NCBI RefSeq assembly: GCF_016086655.4
Contig: NC_052136.2
Coordinates: forward strand, 47,980,492 to 48,044,491
From: Lepeophtheirus salmonis
Lineage: Eukaryota; Arthropoda; Copepoda; Siphonostomatoida; Caligidae
Length of the DNA stretch: 64,000 nt
Direction of reading: 5' to 3'
Part shown: piece after piece, positions 12,593 through 25,305 of the stretch
Position numbering within the stretch: the first letter of the stretch is position 1
Layout of the letters: every line of letters starts with the position of its first letter
The notes under the pieces: generated by a model
The model's database searches: none
What the model was told of the DNA's origin: nothing
Seen by the model: only the letters and a program-made list of their open reading frames with translations
Translations under genes and position numbers: made by a program

Positions 12593-14728
12593 TATATAGG
12601 TTAAGTTAGGCATCGTCGGACGTTTCAAATTTCGGTTAAGTCGTAACAACGCTTTAGTACTTCAACCAAGAATATTAAAAGAGTGTTATGTAATGATAAT
12701 TGATGTCTGATAATATGAACCAAATAATTGACAAATTTATATTATCGGACAGTCTTTTTAATTGAACAAAATAACAAATAGCTCACTAAATAGCCAAATA
12801 AATAGCTAGATACCGAAGAGAAAATCATTTAAATAGCTGTTGATCAGAAAGAAGAAAAGGAGGAAGAGACGTGCGGTACATTCAATTCCCTTTCGCTTCA
12901 TATCTATCATATTAATAATTAATAAAAGGGATTACGTTTATATCCGTGCATCCAACTCCGTCTCGGGAAGGAATATAACGTATACACTTCGGCAAGATAA
13001 TGTCATTTATCCCATGGATACCTCCAATACATATTTATTTGGCGGTTAAATCTCTTTCCAATTAGAATTGTCCAAGTATCGTATGGAATTCACAGAGTTC
13101 GAGTCGCTTCACTCCTACTCATCACCTTGGAAAATTATCAACATTTATTTTCGTTTTCAAGTATAAATAAATGTTAGGGATCTCCTAACAGGTGCTCATA
13201 CCAACATTAAGTTTAATTGGATTAACGCGACTATTCCCCTTGAAGCATCGTCAATGCGGGGGAGTTGAATCTTGAAGTAATTTGGATGAATACTTTTTAT
13301 TGAGGTAGAAATATTAGAAGACGACAGAAGTTTCATTATCCAATGTTATGTTCCACCTTTCCCAATGGTTTATTACACAATCAAGGCGATCTATTCGAAC
13401 TTATTAATCAATTAAGAGCTCAAATTAATTCATTTATTAGTTTTATATTATAATATTATATTAATTGATGAATAAAACAATGAATTAGACAATATGAAAA
13501 CCATCTTTAATCATTGAATCAATGAGAAACTGAATTTAGCAATACAGAGTGGCAAATTGTAATTTATTTAGTTCCTTAAACCAGTAGGAGTTCAACTTTG
13601 TTTTGTATTTTTAAATACATTAGTTATCGAGGTGTGAGTTAGTCCATTGACTTCCAAGCTTATTAATAAATCGAACATGAATCTTCCAAGTGAGTGAATG
13701 AAGACTTTATCAACAAAGAGGATAACTTGGGTTTTGTAGAACGGTAATGCAAAATGTCTATGCAGATAGTGATGTTATAATTAATTATAAATTAAACCAA
13801 AGAATGTAAAAGGATTTAACATCAACCTCATCTATCGAAATATTATCAGGAGAATAATTAATAAACATTTTGACATAGAAGAGTCTCAATGAAATATAGG
13901 ATGGTACTGAAAATGAGGATTTAACTTTTTAAAGGTGACAATTGGAGCAAACAAGACACAAAAATTATAGCACATCTTTGCAAACTTAATTACTTCCAGA
14001 GGTTCCATGAGTTGAAGTGAAGATATCTGGACCCCGAAGTACTACATAGATACTTGGCTAGAGTTAGAATCAAAGTAGAGATCTAACAGTGAATTGGATA
14101 TTGGAGGTACCCAAGGAATACATGCTATCATATGCCAGAACTGGGTCCATTATATTCTTTCCCGAGACGGAGTTGGAAACACAAAACCCTTAAAAATTAT
14201 ATTAATTATTAGTACGACAAAAAGAGGAATGATGATTTTTCTTTTTCTAATTTCTTCTTCTAATTTATGTACCGTGTGTCTGTTTCTACCTCTATTCGTT
14301 CTCATAAAATAATATGAGATCCTTCATCTCAAGGATTACCCTACCTACAAGAGTAGGTACGTGTTATTTTGAATTTTATCCAACGAAGAGATAAATATTC
14401 AAACAGCATTTGCACTATAATGTATATTTATCTTCTATATTTTTGAATTTCATGGTGTCTGAAATTAAGAAACATGATTCGAATAACGTCCAAAATTAAA
14501 TTTTTGACTTGAAACTTATCTAAATTTATGAATTTTGGGTATTTCTTGATAGTGTTTTTAAATCTTTAATAACCTCTTTATTCGATATTTTGATACAAAA
14601 CTTCTTACTAACATATTAATCAATGTGTTTATTTAAAAAATCTCAAATGTAACGGACGATGTCTATATAAGTATATGCTCATAAACACCTCTTCGATGTG
14701 TCCGACGATGAGTTACTTAACCTATATA
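12593..14728. mobile_element. 2.1-kb element with 30-bp inverted repeats, content unknown
   Basis: Two 30-bp ends are inverted copies of each other with four mismatches, at 12593-12622 and 14699-14728. Each starts TATATAGGTTAAGT and ends CATCGTCGGAC, which is far richer in CG dinucleotides than the surroundings. A shorter echo (CGGACGATG) lies inside the right end at about 14654. The interior has only short unrecognised frames (12840-13049 and 14094-14312) and no DDE, reverse-transcriptase or zinc-finger motif. No clear target-site duplication was seen. The best reading is a non-autonomous DNA transposon; the superfamily is unknown. Confidence 0.55.
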
Positions 14729-15149
14729 TTTTTTTTATTATCATATCTTTATTGCAAATATTAAATCGTATATACAAGTATATAGTTATAATTTGCCCAT
14801 CAAATAAATATTAACTATTACGAGGTAACAAGAAAAAAAAGAAGCATACGAGTGCCTCATCTTTTTTCTTTTCACTTTCTTCAAGGTACAGGCTTTACAA
14901 GTAAATACTATCGATAAATAAAAATATCATCAACATATTTACGTAATATGTAAAACAAAAAAAAAGAAGGAAAACAAACAATATCTCTCAATATTAATAT
15001 TCTAAAAAAATCAAAAACACTAACGGAAGCTAGGGTGCATCATAAGTGCCAATCATTTAATTAATAGGTTTTATACGGGTGAGTATCGTTCCAAAAAACT
15101 AGAATTGTATGTAAAAACTAAAATATTTTTTTCTTGTTCAATAATACTA
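14729..15149. other. A+T-rich spacer
   Basis: Poly-A and poly-T runs only; no coding or structural feature is seen between the inverted-repeat element and the LINE remnant. Confidence 0.5.
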
Positions 15150-17170
15150 GGTCATGGTGTTGTGTTATTGCATTAAAGTCGAAATCGAATGGTCGGAGAC
15201 AATCTCTTGGAGCTCCTTCATCGCTACCGTCACAAATCCTTTGTTAATATTCATTCTCTTCGCCATCGCTGCAACTACCCTCATATGTAATTTAACAATG
15301 AATGTATCAGCTAATGCATACTTCTCATTATCTAATATTAACCCATACGTAATTTGAGACTCTGATAGTTTTTTTTTCCAATAAATGCCTCCACGCTCTT
15401 CTTAAGAGAAGAAAAGTGAGTTTTTATACGTGCACATTCTACTAGAAAGTGGCTAATTGTTTTTTTATTGTTTCCCCACATCGAGAAGACTTGAAAATAT
15501 TTCCTTCCTGCGTTTCAAGGTTTCCAGCATTGAAGGATCCTGATGCAATTTTACATCGGTTGAGCATTTGGCTAGAATTTAGATCCTTATCATAGATTCC
15601 ATAGTATAAATTTATCAGCTTGCCTGTCTCAATTCCAGTTCTGTTAAAAAGGTGCAAAAAATTCGTCTCACTTCCTCTCCCAACCAAAATTTTACCCCTC
15701 ATTAATTGGTTAAAATAATTTGTGGGTTTATTCCTTACTTCATTTTTATATCTCGAGTCTATTTACAACTTCAGTAGTGCCATGGCTAGATCAGTTATAT
15801 TGTCATTAATTCCTCGACGGTCCTTATTACTTTTCTACTTCACGTTTCAATATTCATCTTACTGATAGGGAAGTTAACTATATCTATATTCTTGAATGGA
15901 GATAGCGACACCTGTTTATTATTAATTACGTTCTTCATTGCTTCTGCCCAAGGGGAGTGGTCACAATGTGTATCGTATATTAATTCTCTCACAAGGCCCC
16001 GTCATTCTTTTTTTCTTGTCATCGAACATGCCATCAATATCGAATGAGCACCTAAATTTATTGCTCCAAGTCCGCCTTTATATTTTTCCACTTATGTTCT
16101 GTCATTTTTTATGTGTTTAGGTCGCCTTATGTATTCATTTTCACTTATTTTCACAAATTTTTGACTTATTTTATGTTTGTAGTTTGTTACTTTGAACCAC
16201 TGCTTCAGTGAAGGAATTCATTTTGATTTAACACTTATATTCTATTTATTATATTCAAATTGTGCTTTGGGGCAGATATTATCAGTTTTCGAATGTAGGT
16301 GGTAATCCTTTCGTATGTACTTTTTGTATTGTAATTCCCAAAAGATTCACCTTCTCTTTTTCTTGCATTTCCAAGTTATTTAAAATTGTTTTTTCCGGCA
16401 TAGTTATCATAAATGTAGATTTGTCCCAATTTGTTTTCAGTGCACTAAACTCCTCTAATATGCTTAAAATGCGTTAAATATTTTTTTCCGTTATTTTCGT
16501 CATATAGGAACGTGGTGGCGTCTTCTGCATAAGAAATAATTACATATTTTTTCCCATTTATGTTCGCACCATCTAGTATGTCCTCAGTTCTTAGTTGTAG
16601 TGGTCTTATGCCAAGTTAAATAGTACTGGGCTTAGGGGTCTCCTTGTGGAGACCCTCTTCCGATATTTATTTTTACTCCTTCACCTAGGGAAATTTTTCT
16701 TTTGATCCTTTTAAGATAGATGCCATCAGATTTATATATGCTAGAGGTATATTTAAAGTTTGGAGTTGATAAATTATATGATCGTGCAATATTGTATTGA
16801 ATACTTTTGTAAAATCAATAAAAACTATAGATTTTTTTATTTCTTTGACCCTGCCATCTTGTATATTCTCGAACGGATATTTTTAAATCGCTGGTTGATA
16901 TGTTTTTTTCTAAAACTAAACTGTGAACTAGGTAAAACTTCTTCTAGAATTGGGGCCATTCTCTCGATGATTAATCCAGGTAAAAGTGCTCAAGTTCTGC
17001 ACGTAAATTGTGTGTTTGCCTTATTTTTTTTTTTGAAGAGTACTATAATTCCTTCATTTGGGAATAGATTGCAGTTGTAAAATTTCGTTAAAGTTTGTTA
17101 AAATAGGGATTGTATGAGGAATTTTTTTATAAAATTCTGCACTTATTTAAGATGGGTCATGGGATTTTCC
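15150..17170 (-). mobile_element. LINE (non-LTR) retrotransposon remnant, reverse transcriptase to C-terminus
   Basis: The - strand carries, in order and with many breaks, the parts of a non-LTR retrotransposon ORF2. The reverse-transcriptase palm comes first: FNTILHDHIIYQL, then GRGSPQGDPLSPVLFNLA at about 16670-16610, then the catalytic loop SYAEDATTFLY near 16530. The C-terminal segment (15702 down to 15150) ends with a degraded zinc-knuckle line (RCGETIKK, then ATFLVECARI), the usual finish of such proteins. No endonuclease domain is recognisable upstream, where a different transposon begins near 17170. Stops in all frames show it is dead. The clade (jockey/CR1-like) cannot be assigned by eye. 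The usual YADD box reads YAED. Confidence 0.75.
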
Positions 17171-18290
17171 ATCTTCTATTTGTTTGTTCGTGTATTCATA
17201 TACTTCTTTAATGGCAAATTATCTGAAGTTTACCCTTGGAGATGTCTTCTCTAGAAAATTGTATATGGCATTAATTGATTTTTTCTTCATGGACTCCAAT
17301 TTTTTTCGCTATTGGCTAAATTTGTTGGATTGTCCTTATTTAACATGGGCCAAACTTCTTTTAATTTACCAAACATTGTATTGTCCGGACCCTGACTCTT
17401 GCCAAAAATAGCCTCCCATTCTCTTTCAATTATCATCTCTGATTCATGATGTCTGCAAACAATGTAGAAAACTGTTCACCCAAGTTTGTCTTCAATCAGT
17501 TTTGCTGCACCGTTGTTGATGTCACTATTGCTAGCTGTTGTGTCAAATCCTAGACCAACAACGTTGTTTTTCAGGTTCCATGTTTCCAATAGGTCCAATG
17601 TAACCTTGCATTGTTGAAGTCCAGTGGAACCTGATATGAAAGGAACACCGAGCAATTTCTCTTCCTCGTACTGTGGATCACTTCATTCGAATACAGTGAG
17701 ACTATTATCAGGGCAATTCTTACCAAGAACGTCCCTTAAAAGTTTGGATCTTCATCTCTTAAGATATCCTCAAGTTCTGTTGATCAGAGGGTACTTGTGT
17801 TGAGATTCTATCTTGACTTTGTTCATGGAAGTTATTTTCTATCAACTTTTTTTCAAAAATCTTATCATGCTCTTACATGTGTGCCTGTCGGGTTGTCTGT
17901 TGATCCAAGTAGAATTTAAGGTCCTCATCTTTGTCCTGATTTTAATGTAGTCGATTCCTTCTAATTTTAGCCAAGGCATCTTTTGACCTAATATCAAATA
18001 GTTTCTCCGAATCTTTTGAAAACTCAATTCGCTTCCTTTTATCGAGTTCATTATTATCTCTTTTCCTATTTTTGACAATTTTTTTATACCTTTCATGGAT
18101 CATCTTAAAAACAATAACTGCATTATGTACGGAATGTGTTTTTATTCTCGCCATACTCCAGAACGGATTACAAAATCTATTGTTACACGAGCAAGAAATC
18201 TGATATCACTATTTGTATTTGCATTCCTTAAATGCAAAAATACTGAAAAATCTGACGATTTGTCGGAAGTTGAGATCCTTTGATGCTGGA
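17171..18290 (-). pseudogene. Unnamed transposon-like family, divergent copy 2
   Basis: A broken coding region on the - strand has the same segment order as the protein of the long-TIR element at 31978-35654. An N-terminal helical part (18154 to about 17860: NAVIVFKMIHERYKKIVKNR, then EKLFDIRSKDALAKIRRNR) is followed by EEEKLLGVPFISGSTG and LLETWNLKNNVVGLGFDTTA at about 17580, then SNSDINNGAAKLIEDKLG, CRHHESEMI and FGKSQGPDNTMFGKLKEVWP near 17360. I recognise this order from uncharacterised multi-copy invertebrate proteins; the function is inferred, not known. An FDTTASN block followed by a CRHHE block suggests a catalytic domain. Frameshifts and stops show decay. No terminal repeats were found. 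Confidence 0.55.
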
Positions 18291-18819
18291 GCTGGGCTGT
18301 CCAATAAGGTATACATCACTGTGTGCTCTTGTGGAAGGATTTAATACTTTTGTTCGTATTTCCACAGACGCATCCTATTTACGTATACTTTTCCGTTCCG
18401 AAGTTCTTGTCCAGATGACATATCTCAGTTGCTCACTAATATTCATATAAAGTAGAGCAACCAAAATAAAACTGAATAGTAATGGCCATGATGCGTGGCA
18501 TATATAAAGAAAATTAATAACAGAGAACCCAATAAATTAATGCACCATATCTAAAACAAAGAAAAAAATTCATTGTTCAGATTCCATTTTTGATTGTGGC
18601 GTAAAACATCACAATTACAAGGTTTTTGGATTATTAATGTTATTAGCTTATTATTAGATATATAACAGGGACTATGCTTATTTGTATAAGATAAATACTA
18701 AATAAAATATCCAAACACTTAATACCTTCAAAAATCCAAATTAGCTATTGGATTAAATTAATTTTTTGTATGAATTAATTTTTTAAACAGACTCAATTAA
18801 ATTTCTCATAAGGATTCTG

Positions 18820-19497
18820 TCTGGAATAAAATCCTAGAACAAACGTTCCATGAAATAATGGGCACTACAGTAGAAGGAGAGAGAGGGAATGGAACATGCA
18901 AAATTATACGGATAACTAAGGATATATCACATTTTTGGGAAAAATTACGTAATTAATGGGGAATTAGCGGGAAAAGTTTTAAAAAGAATGGAATGGCAGA
19001 AATCACTTTTAGAAAATAACAAACTGGATACATTAGATACGTCAATAAAAAGAAGAATTTTTTTTCTTAGGAGAGGTTTTAATAACAATGGTGAATTTAT
19101 GGCAAATGAGATTTGGCAAAGATAAATAATTTTAAAGAGGGCTGTTTTTAAGACAAAAAAAGTTGGCCCATTGTATGAAAATGATAGAAAACAATAGCCT
19201 GGGAATACTTTTAGTGGGAAATTAAATGAAGAAGACGATAATTAGAGTTGGGGTTAAAGCCTCAGTTGGGATATAATCAGAGGGCTGAATAAGATGATAG
19301 GCTATTCATTATTTTGGATGAAGTACAGAGTTGTTACCACTAATTCACTAACCTTGCGTAGTTTATATGGTAAAACATCGGAAGAGAGAACATGTTTCTT
19401 CTGTAAACGTTCACTGGCGACTTCCTCACATTTTTTGTTCGAGTGTACTAATATAATTAATATAATAGACCAAGTGATTAAGTTCTTTTTTTTTTAG
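18820..19497 (+). pseudogene. LINE C-terminal fragment with zinc knuckle
   Basis: The + strand frame at 19294-19497 (67 residues) contains W8-x3-R12, then C34-x2-C37-x8-H46-x4-C51. This is the zf-RVT-type zinc knuckle found at the C-terminus of many LINE ORF2 proteins. Upstream, from about 18820, broken frames give helical basic segments (WQKSLLENNKLDTLDTSIKR, then LRRGFNNNGEFMANEIWQR) typical of the region after the reverse transcriptase. No palm domain is present, so this is a 3' fragment. It is in the opposite orientation to the LINE at 15150-17170 and differs in sequence, so it is a separate insertion. Confidence 0.6.
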
Positions 19498-20286
19498 GTT
19501 GAGTCTGGAGCCTAAAGTTTTTTTTTGTTTTTATACAGGCTCATATTAAGTGGAAATATATTAAATAATTACAAAAGTACGAGTTCTGATATATAAATTT
19601 AGATGCAAGAGAACACCGTTGCTTAAAAATTTTACGATAATATTGCATAATATTGTATTTAATATGTTCAAAAGTTAAAATAAATAATAATTAGAAATAC
19701 AGTTGTACTGAGGTACAAAAAAAAAATGTTAGGCTCAACGCATTAGTTGCTTCAAGCAATAATTATTGGATATTTCTCAGTTTTAAAGTTGGCTTTAAGC
19801 CTTTAATCCAAATACTGAGCGAATTTTATTTCTTGATACACAGTTGACATAGGCTCAAAATTACTCTAATTAATCATCACAACATTAAATTTGGGCATCA
19901 ACTAGATATAATTTGTGATTGTTATATTTGAAATATTATAATTGAATTTTCGATGAAAACTTATATAAATTATTAATTACTTTTAACGAACTTCTAGTAC
20001 AAAAAATGTACTCATAAACTTTGATGAGATTGATAATATGGTTTTAGAGCCATATACATTTGTAAAAACGGGAATACCTTAAATTGCAAAAAAAGGGAAA
20101 TAAACAGACTAAAAGAAAAACTTAAAAGTGATTAAATTAATCAAATTCAGCAAACCTTTATTACAAATTTCAAATAATTCCAATAAATTACATTTTTGCA
20201 ACAAAAAAAAAAAGTTGTATTTCTTCTGAAAAATGTTTTAGGAATATAATAGTGCTGTTTCTAGCATTAAAACCTATTTTTAAATA
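19498..20286. other. A+T-rich spacer
   Basis: Nothing recognisable was found. The first part may be 3' untranslated sequence of the LINE fragment, since poly-T and poly-A tracts are frequent. Confidence 0.5.
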
Positions 20287-21820
20287 CAGTATAGTCGAGC
20301 AAATCGTATACCAATATATACGTGACGAATATGATCGTTTGAAGTAAGAACTGTAAGGAGTAGAAGTTGAAACTTTTCATTGAATTAAGTATATAATTTT
20401 TACAATTTTCAAAATGACCCCTACTGACTGCAACCATGCCCTCCCCCTAGGTCTAAAGCTGGAAAATATCCTGGCTACATACTCTGTCGACATGTTAGCC
20501 CACACATCTTCAACAGAGGGCTTTAGAACTTCAACCATTTCTTGATAAGTGCGGCAAGCCTTTCTCTCCACATTGTTCTAGATTCCATAGTCCAAAGGCG
20601 AACAATCTGGAGAAGATAGGCGGCCACATTGACCAAGATCAAAAGTCGACCATATTCCTCCTACATCACTTTGTAGTTTAAGCAGCCTTTTGGGCTTGTG
20701 TTGAATCTTGTTGTCAAGTATAACCTTACTGAAGATAGGTTTGGTCCAGCCAAGGCTTGATGTTGAGATCTTTTTGTAAGCAGTTCGGAGGCATTGCCTT
20801 GCCATCAGATGCAACCATACCCAACATCATGACCCCGACTGGATGCTTTGTCCTATTGATAGGGGGAAGCTCTTTGGGACTTGTGGCCAAATAACACTAT
20901 AAGACAAATAATAAGATTCTCACAACGTTATAATTTTTCTTTATCCAGTTCAGAAGTATTATTTTTTTGATCATTATCATTGCCCTGATGGCCTTGGTAA
21001 TGAGCTGCCGATGCCTTCTCTTATAGCATTTGGCACTAAGTCCATTAATACATCAATTGTAGTCGTCTTGGACAACCTTTTGACCTTTCCAAGGTTGGCC
21101 ATTGATATTTCGGGTTTCTCCTGGATTCTGGCCTTGATCTTTGCCAACTTAGGTCCTTTCCACTTCTTATTGTGTCCACCACCACATTTTTTTTCTCTGA
21201 AGGCCATTTCCGGACATGGGCATAACAATGACTTTATAAATAAAAGTTTTGGATCACTTCTTCTTGTCCATTATCCTTGAGATTGCTAAATTGGCTTCGG
21301 TAAGGGCTGCAACTCTTTCCCTCTTTGCCTCCATATCTCTATACTGAATCAATAAAATTATTAATACAAAATTAAGGTGTCAAAATCAACCTATTCTAAA
21401 AGTTGAAATTAAAGATGGTCAAACTTGTTTTTCTAAAACAATAAAAATATGGCTCAAGAACTCGAAACTTGATTTTTCAGACAATTTCAACTTAAATAGA
21501 GCTGGTGGCCATTTCGATTGGCCGAATTAGACAAAAACCTGGGCAATGTTCAGTTAAATTCTTTCTTTGTAACATATTAAAGGACAATACTATTGTAATT
21601 TGATAGATGAGTACTTCTCAGCCAAAGGCATAACTTACACCAAAAATTTGGCCGACTTTGGATTTGTATTCCACCAAAGCTTTAAGATAATATTCTAAAA
21701 GCTACTTTTTATTTTCAGTTAAAAATATATAAACGTTGAACTTTTAATTCTTAAGGTTCTCGCACAAGTAGCACATATCTGTCAAATATACATTTGTTCA
21801 CGATTTGCTCGATCGTACTG
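20287..21820 (-). mobile_element. Near full-length mariner-type element with TA target duplication
   Basis: The boundaries are clear. The left end starts CAGTATAGTCGAGCAAATCG, the right end on the - strand starts CAGTACGATCGAGCAAATCG, and TA flanks both sides (20285-20286 and 21821-21822). The 1534-bp length suits a complete element. The - strand encodes a degraded transposase: an N-terminal helix-turn-helix (KARIQEKPEISMANLGKVKR at about 21130), MLGMVASDGKAMPP near 20830, NIKPWLDQTYL near 20750, a damaged QQDSTQAQKAA for WQQDSAPAHKA, LDYGIWNNVERKACRTYQEM near 20570 and a C-terminal FSSFRPRGRAW near 20450. Stops and frameshifts inactivate it. This is the best-delimited mariner of the window. 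Confidence 0.85.
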
Positions 21821-21822
21821 TA

Positions 21823-22289
21823 CATTTAAAGCAGTTTTACCAAATAATGCCTATGTTGCTTTTTTGACTAATGTTTGAATTCCACCACACTTTTTAATAG
21901 TGACGTTAAAGAGTATATACTGTCACTATTAATGATAAAATTTGTAGTGTTATACTCAGCCTATACAACGTTGTTATACTCTATGACGTAAAAATATGTT
22001 CGTCTTTTCTAGCAGTCGTTGCAGTACATCAAATAGAAAATTCTAGCCAACCCGATTATATTATGGTATAACCTTGTACTTTTTTAAACTTTAGTACTAC
22101 TAATATTTTATTATTCCAAATATAGTTTTTATTTATTTTAATACGAGTGGGCTGTATAAGTCAAATTTTATTTAAATATATGCTGGTTTTTTTCAGCTTC
22201 AAAATACACTAATAAAACATATTATGGAAAAACAAAAAAGATTAGCCTCATAACCAAAGTGAGCAAGCCGAATTTATACGGTTAATACT
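21823..22289. other. A+T-rich spacer
   Basis: No gene or structural element is recognisable between the mariner and the Gypsy remnant. Confidence 0.5.
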
Positions 22290-23538
22290 TTTACTAGTGA
22301 TCCTGACAAGAAAATTATTAAAGAAGACTCGAAGATTGAAGAAATAGATTATACAGTTGCATCCACATCTCCGAAGAGTTGCTATGTCTGTGGGTACATC
22401 AGACATTCTCTTGAAGAATGCCCAGCAAGAAATGCACTATACAAAAACTTTAACAAAGAGGCCATTATTCTAAGGCTTGCAAGTTGTCAGAAAAAAAAAA
22501 TCTCTCACATTTCATCTGCAGTTACAAACATAACAAATAATCTAATTCCCTTCTTGAAATCTTCTTCCTCTAGGGAAGGAAGTCTAGAAAATGCAATTAT
22601 GTCAGTGAAATTGAATGGGAAGGGGGCAATGGACTAGTTGACACGGTAAGTATTGAGATTTTCATCTCATTAGAACTTACTTGGAGATATAATTGGTGAA
22701 GAATTTCTTCTAAATTGAAAGTATCAATGGCATCTTCTTCTTTCCAAACTGTCGTTGTTGGAGTTCATAAATTGTTAATGTTTGTTGGAAAACCGGATTA
22801 TGATAGAATTGAATTCTTGTTATTACTAAAGCTCTGCTGTGAAAGTATTCTTGGACATAACATACATACATTCTATGATTCTCAGAACCTGATCTAAAAT
22901 TTATAGACTCAGAAATTGAAAGAATGTTAAAGAAACGAATTAGCTAAGAAAGTAAATCCCCATGGAGGGCTCAGGTCTTGTGAATCAATTCACAAGAATT
23001 CCTTTTGGCGTTACCAATGGATTTTCTGGTTTCCAAAGGGTTATAGATAATATCAATTCTACTGAAAAATTGGAATGTACGTATGCACACATAGATGATA
23101 TAACTATATGAGGAAAATGTGAAGAAGAACATGAAAATAACTTAATATAAATATAATCTATCGAAAATAACTCTGCTAGGATGTTTAATAGAAAATCAGT
23201 CTATTCAGTCGGATCCTGATAGAATACGTCCGTTATTGAGTATTCCCGTCCCAGAAAATATTTCTACATTAAGACGAGTACTAGGAATATTTGCTCACTA
23301 TTCTACATGGGTACATAATTTTTCTGAAAAGCTAAGACCACTTACAAATATAAATCGTTTTCCAATGCGGAAAGATGCATATGAAGCCTTTAATATAATA
23401 AAAAAAGAAATAGCGATTTCAATTCTTGCTTTAGTAGACCAAGAAGAGTTTCTCAAAATTCTCGAGAATTGTCAATTCGATAATTCCCAAGAATCAACAC
23501 TAGCTAATGATTGCTATATATTTATGATCTCTCTTTAA
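22290..23538 (+). mobile_element. Ty3/Gypsy-like retrotransposon remnant (gag zinc knuckle to reverse transcriptase)
   Basis: On the + strand, a nucleocapsid-type CCHC knuckle (CYVCGYIRHSLEEC, 22380-22421) lies after an acidic/lysine segment. About 0.55 kb further are reverse-transcriptase pieces: IPFGVTNGFSGFQRVIDN around 23000-23060, then AHIDDITI near 23090 (the YxDD region), then a thumb/connection segment in the 23236-23538 frame, IPVPENISTLRRVLGIFAHY followed by STWVHNFSEKLRPLTN. This order and the PxN...LRR.LG.F..Y motif are typical of Ty3/Gypsy pol. Most of the protease is unrecognisable, RNase H and integrase are absent, no long terminal repeats were found, and many stops occur. It is a dead fragment. 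Confidence 0.8.
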
Positions 23539-24230
23539 TAACTATAAGAATACTGGTAACAGTTTTGGAAAATAAAAGTACAGACCAGGTTGTAATTAAA
23601 AACAGAGTGCGACCTTCTAATTTCATATTCTTTTAGTCTAATAAGATATTATGTACTATATTTACTTGGAGGGTTTGATCGTTAAGTGAGTGTACAACTG
23701 AATGTAAGTATTACTCAAACTAGAGTATTGAAATTAGTAAACAGCGTCTGAAAGCATTTTTATTCATATCATGAATAATACGATATTACAATTTTTCTTT
23801 TAAGAATATTACTTTTTAAATCCATTTTTTCATAAGAACACATAATGAATTGCATATACTATCATACATAGGCATGTAAATGCATATTTTTATGATAGAG
23901 AGGCATTTTTAGGCAATAAATTGTGCAATATTTTTCAGACGTATTAACATTTCAAATATATATATATATGTATTTTAGAGTAATAGATCAGTTTTGTTCT
24001 TAATGAATTCATAGTAAAGACTAGAATGAAGCATCTTTATTTGTTTAAATTAAAAAAATACAATTCCATTTCTTTTTCATGAATAGTATAAAACAAATAT
24101 ACATATATATGAAACTGAAAAATTAAGTTGATATTTTTGTATTTTTTTTTTTGGAAATATTATTTTCATTTTTTATCATTAAAATAACCTTATGAAAGGT
24201 AATATTTGAACTTATAACTCTTAATTATGG
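23539..24230. other. A+T-rich spacer
   Basis: Only an AT dinucleotide run near 23957-23970 stands out. No coding signal was seen. Confidence 0.5.
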
Positions 24231-24675
24231 TTGTCAGTATAGAGTGGATGCATAAGAACTTCCCATCCGAGCTTCCGGAGCTTCTGGTGCGTCAAAGATG
24301 TGTCAGGACTGGAGTTGTCTAGATGTATCACGATTCCTCTCTTATTCGAGTTTCTTTTTTTTATCCAGCCTTCTGCAAATGGTTCAAAACGGTTTTATGA
24401 TCAATGTTAAGCTCTTGAGATCTAACATGATGGTGTATATCGATATTTTCCATTACTTAATTGATATTTTCGACGAAAATCCCTCCAGTGCGTTGTGCAT
24501 CAATCACTTTCATTACATTGGAATGAAATCGCTCGGACTACTATTCTCCAAATAGAACCCAAAAGTGTCAGCCCCGTTAACTTTGAAAATTTTCTTGGTT
24601 GCTTTTGACGAATTTTTTTCGTTTCAGGTAGTAAATATGTAAGATATGGCGAATTTCTTCGTTTGAGACTTCCAT
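24231..24675 (-). pseudogene. Mariner transposase pseudogene with internal deletion
   Basis: Starting at ATG 24673-24675, the - strand encodes a mariner N-terminus, MEVSNEEIRHILHIYYLKRK. In shifted frames it continues with DAQRTGGIFVENI and NIDIHHHVRSQELNIDHKTV then LNHLQKAG, the second helix-turn-helix. It then fuses directly to the C-terminal catalytic block (DNSSPDTSLTHQKLRKLGWE then VLMHPLYTDN). In intact mariners the DNARPHTS block lies some 130 residues after the linker, so the core has been deleted. The DNSSPDTS block retains the aspartate equivalent to the second catalytic residue. No terminal repeats were delimited. Confidence 0.8.
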
Positions 24676-25305
24676 AATCCATGCACAACAATTCACGACT
24701 GAACCAGGAAAGTGGGTTACTGTTCAAAAGCGTTTGTAATATACATTAACACCTTTAAAACGTTATATTGTATGATTCGATTTGACCAATTAATTCATTA
24801 TTTTCAGAAAAGTTTCCGTTTCTTCGTTCTTTTTTCAAATGTGGAAAAAAAATCTTGAAGGATATACATTTTTTTTTGAGAGCCGTAAAATTGAATGTTT
24901 CCATGATTACATGGCAATAAATCCAGCAAATTCGATGCTCGTCAATATAGATGTATAGTATTAAATTTTTTGATAATAGAACACTTGTTATAGTTACTTC
25001 CTTTAGAGTAATTAGTCAAACTTGGTCTAATGACGAGTATTATTGTTTAATACAAGTTGAAAAGTATTTGCAATGTGGGGCTTTTGCAGGTAAAGCCCTA
25101 GTTATCAATACGACTTAAGAGTTTAAATTTACATGATATGTTTACTAAAGTGGCATTAATACCCCTGATAGGAGGACATCTAGGTAAATACCTATAAATT
25201 ATTATTATAAAAGGAGAAACTTAATTGTAACCTCAACTTTTCCAACTTTTCAACAGATTTAGAATCGCTTGATTCTTTTTTAAACAGCCAGCATTGTCTA
25301 TTACT
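24676..25305. other. A+T-rich spacer
   Basis: Possible 5' flank of the mariner remnant. Nothing else is recognisable. Confidence 0.45.

Noticed and set aside
16262..17411. Several 70-106 residue + strand frames
   Set aside because: Most are antisense to the LINE reverse transcriptase, which explains the sequence better; the one at 17184-17411 is antisense to the unnamed transposon copy 2.
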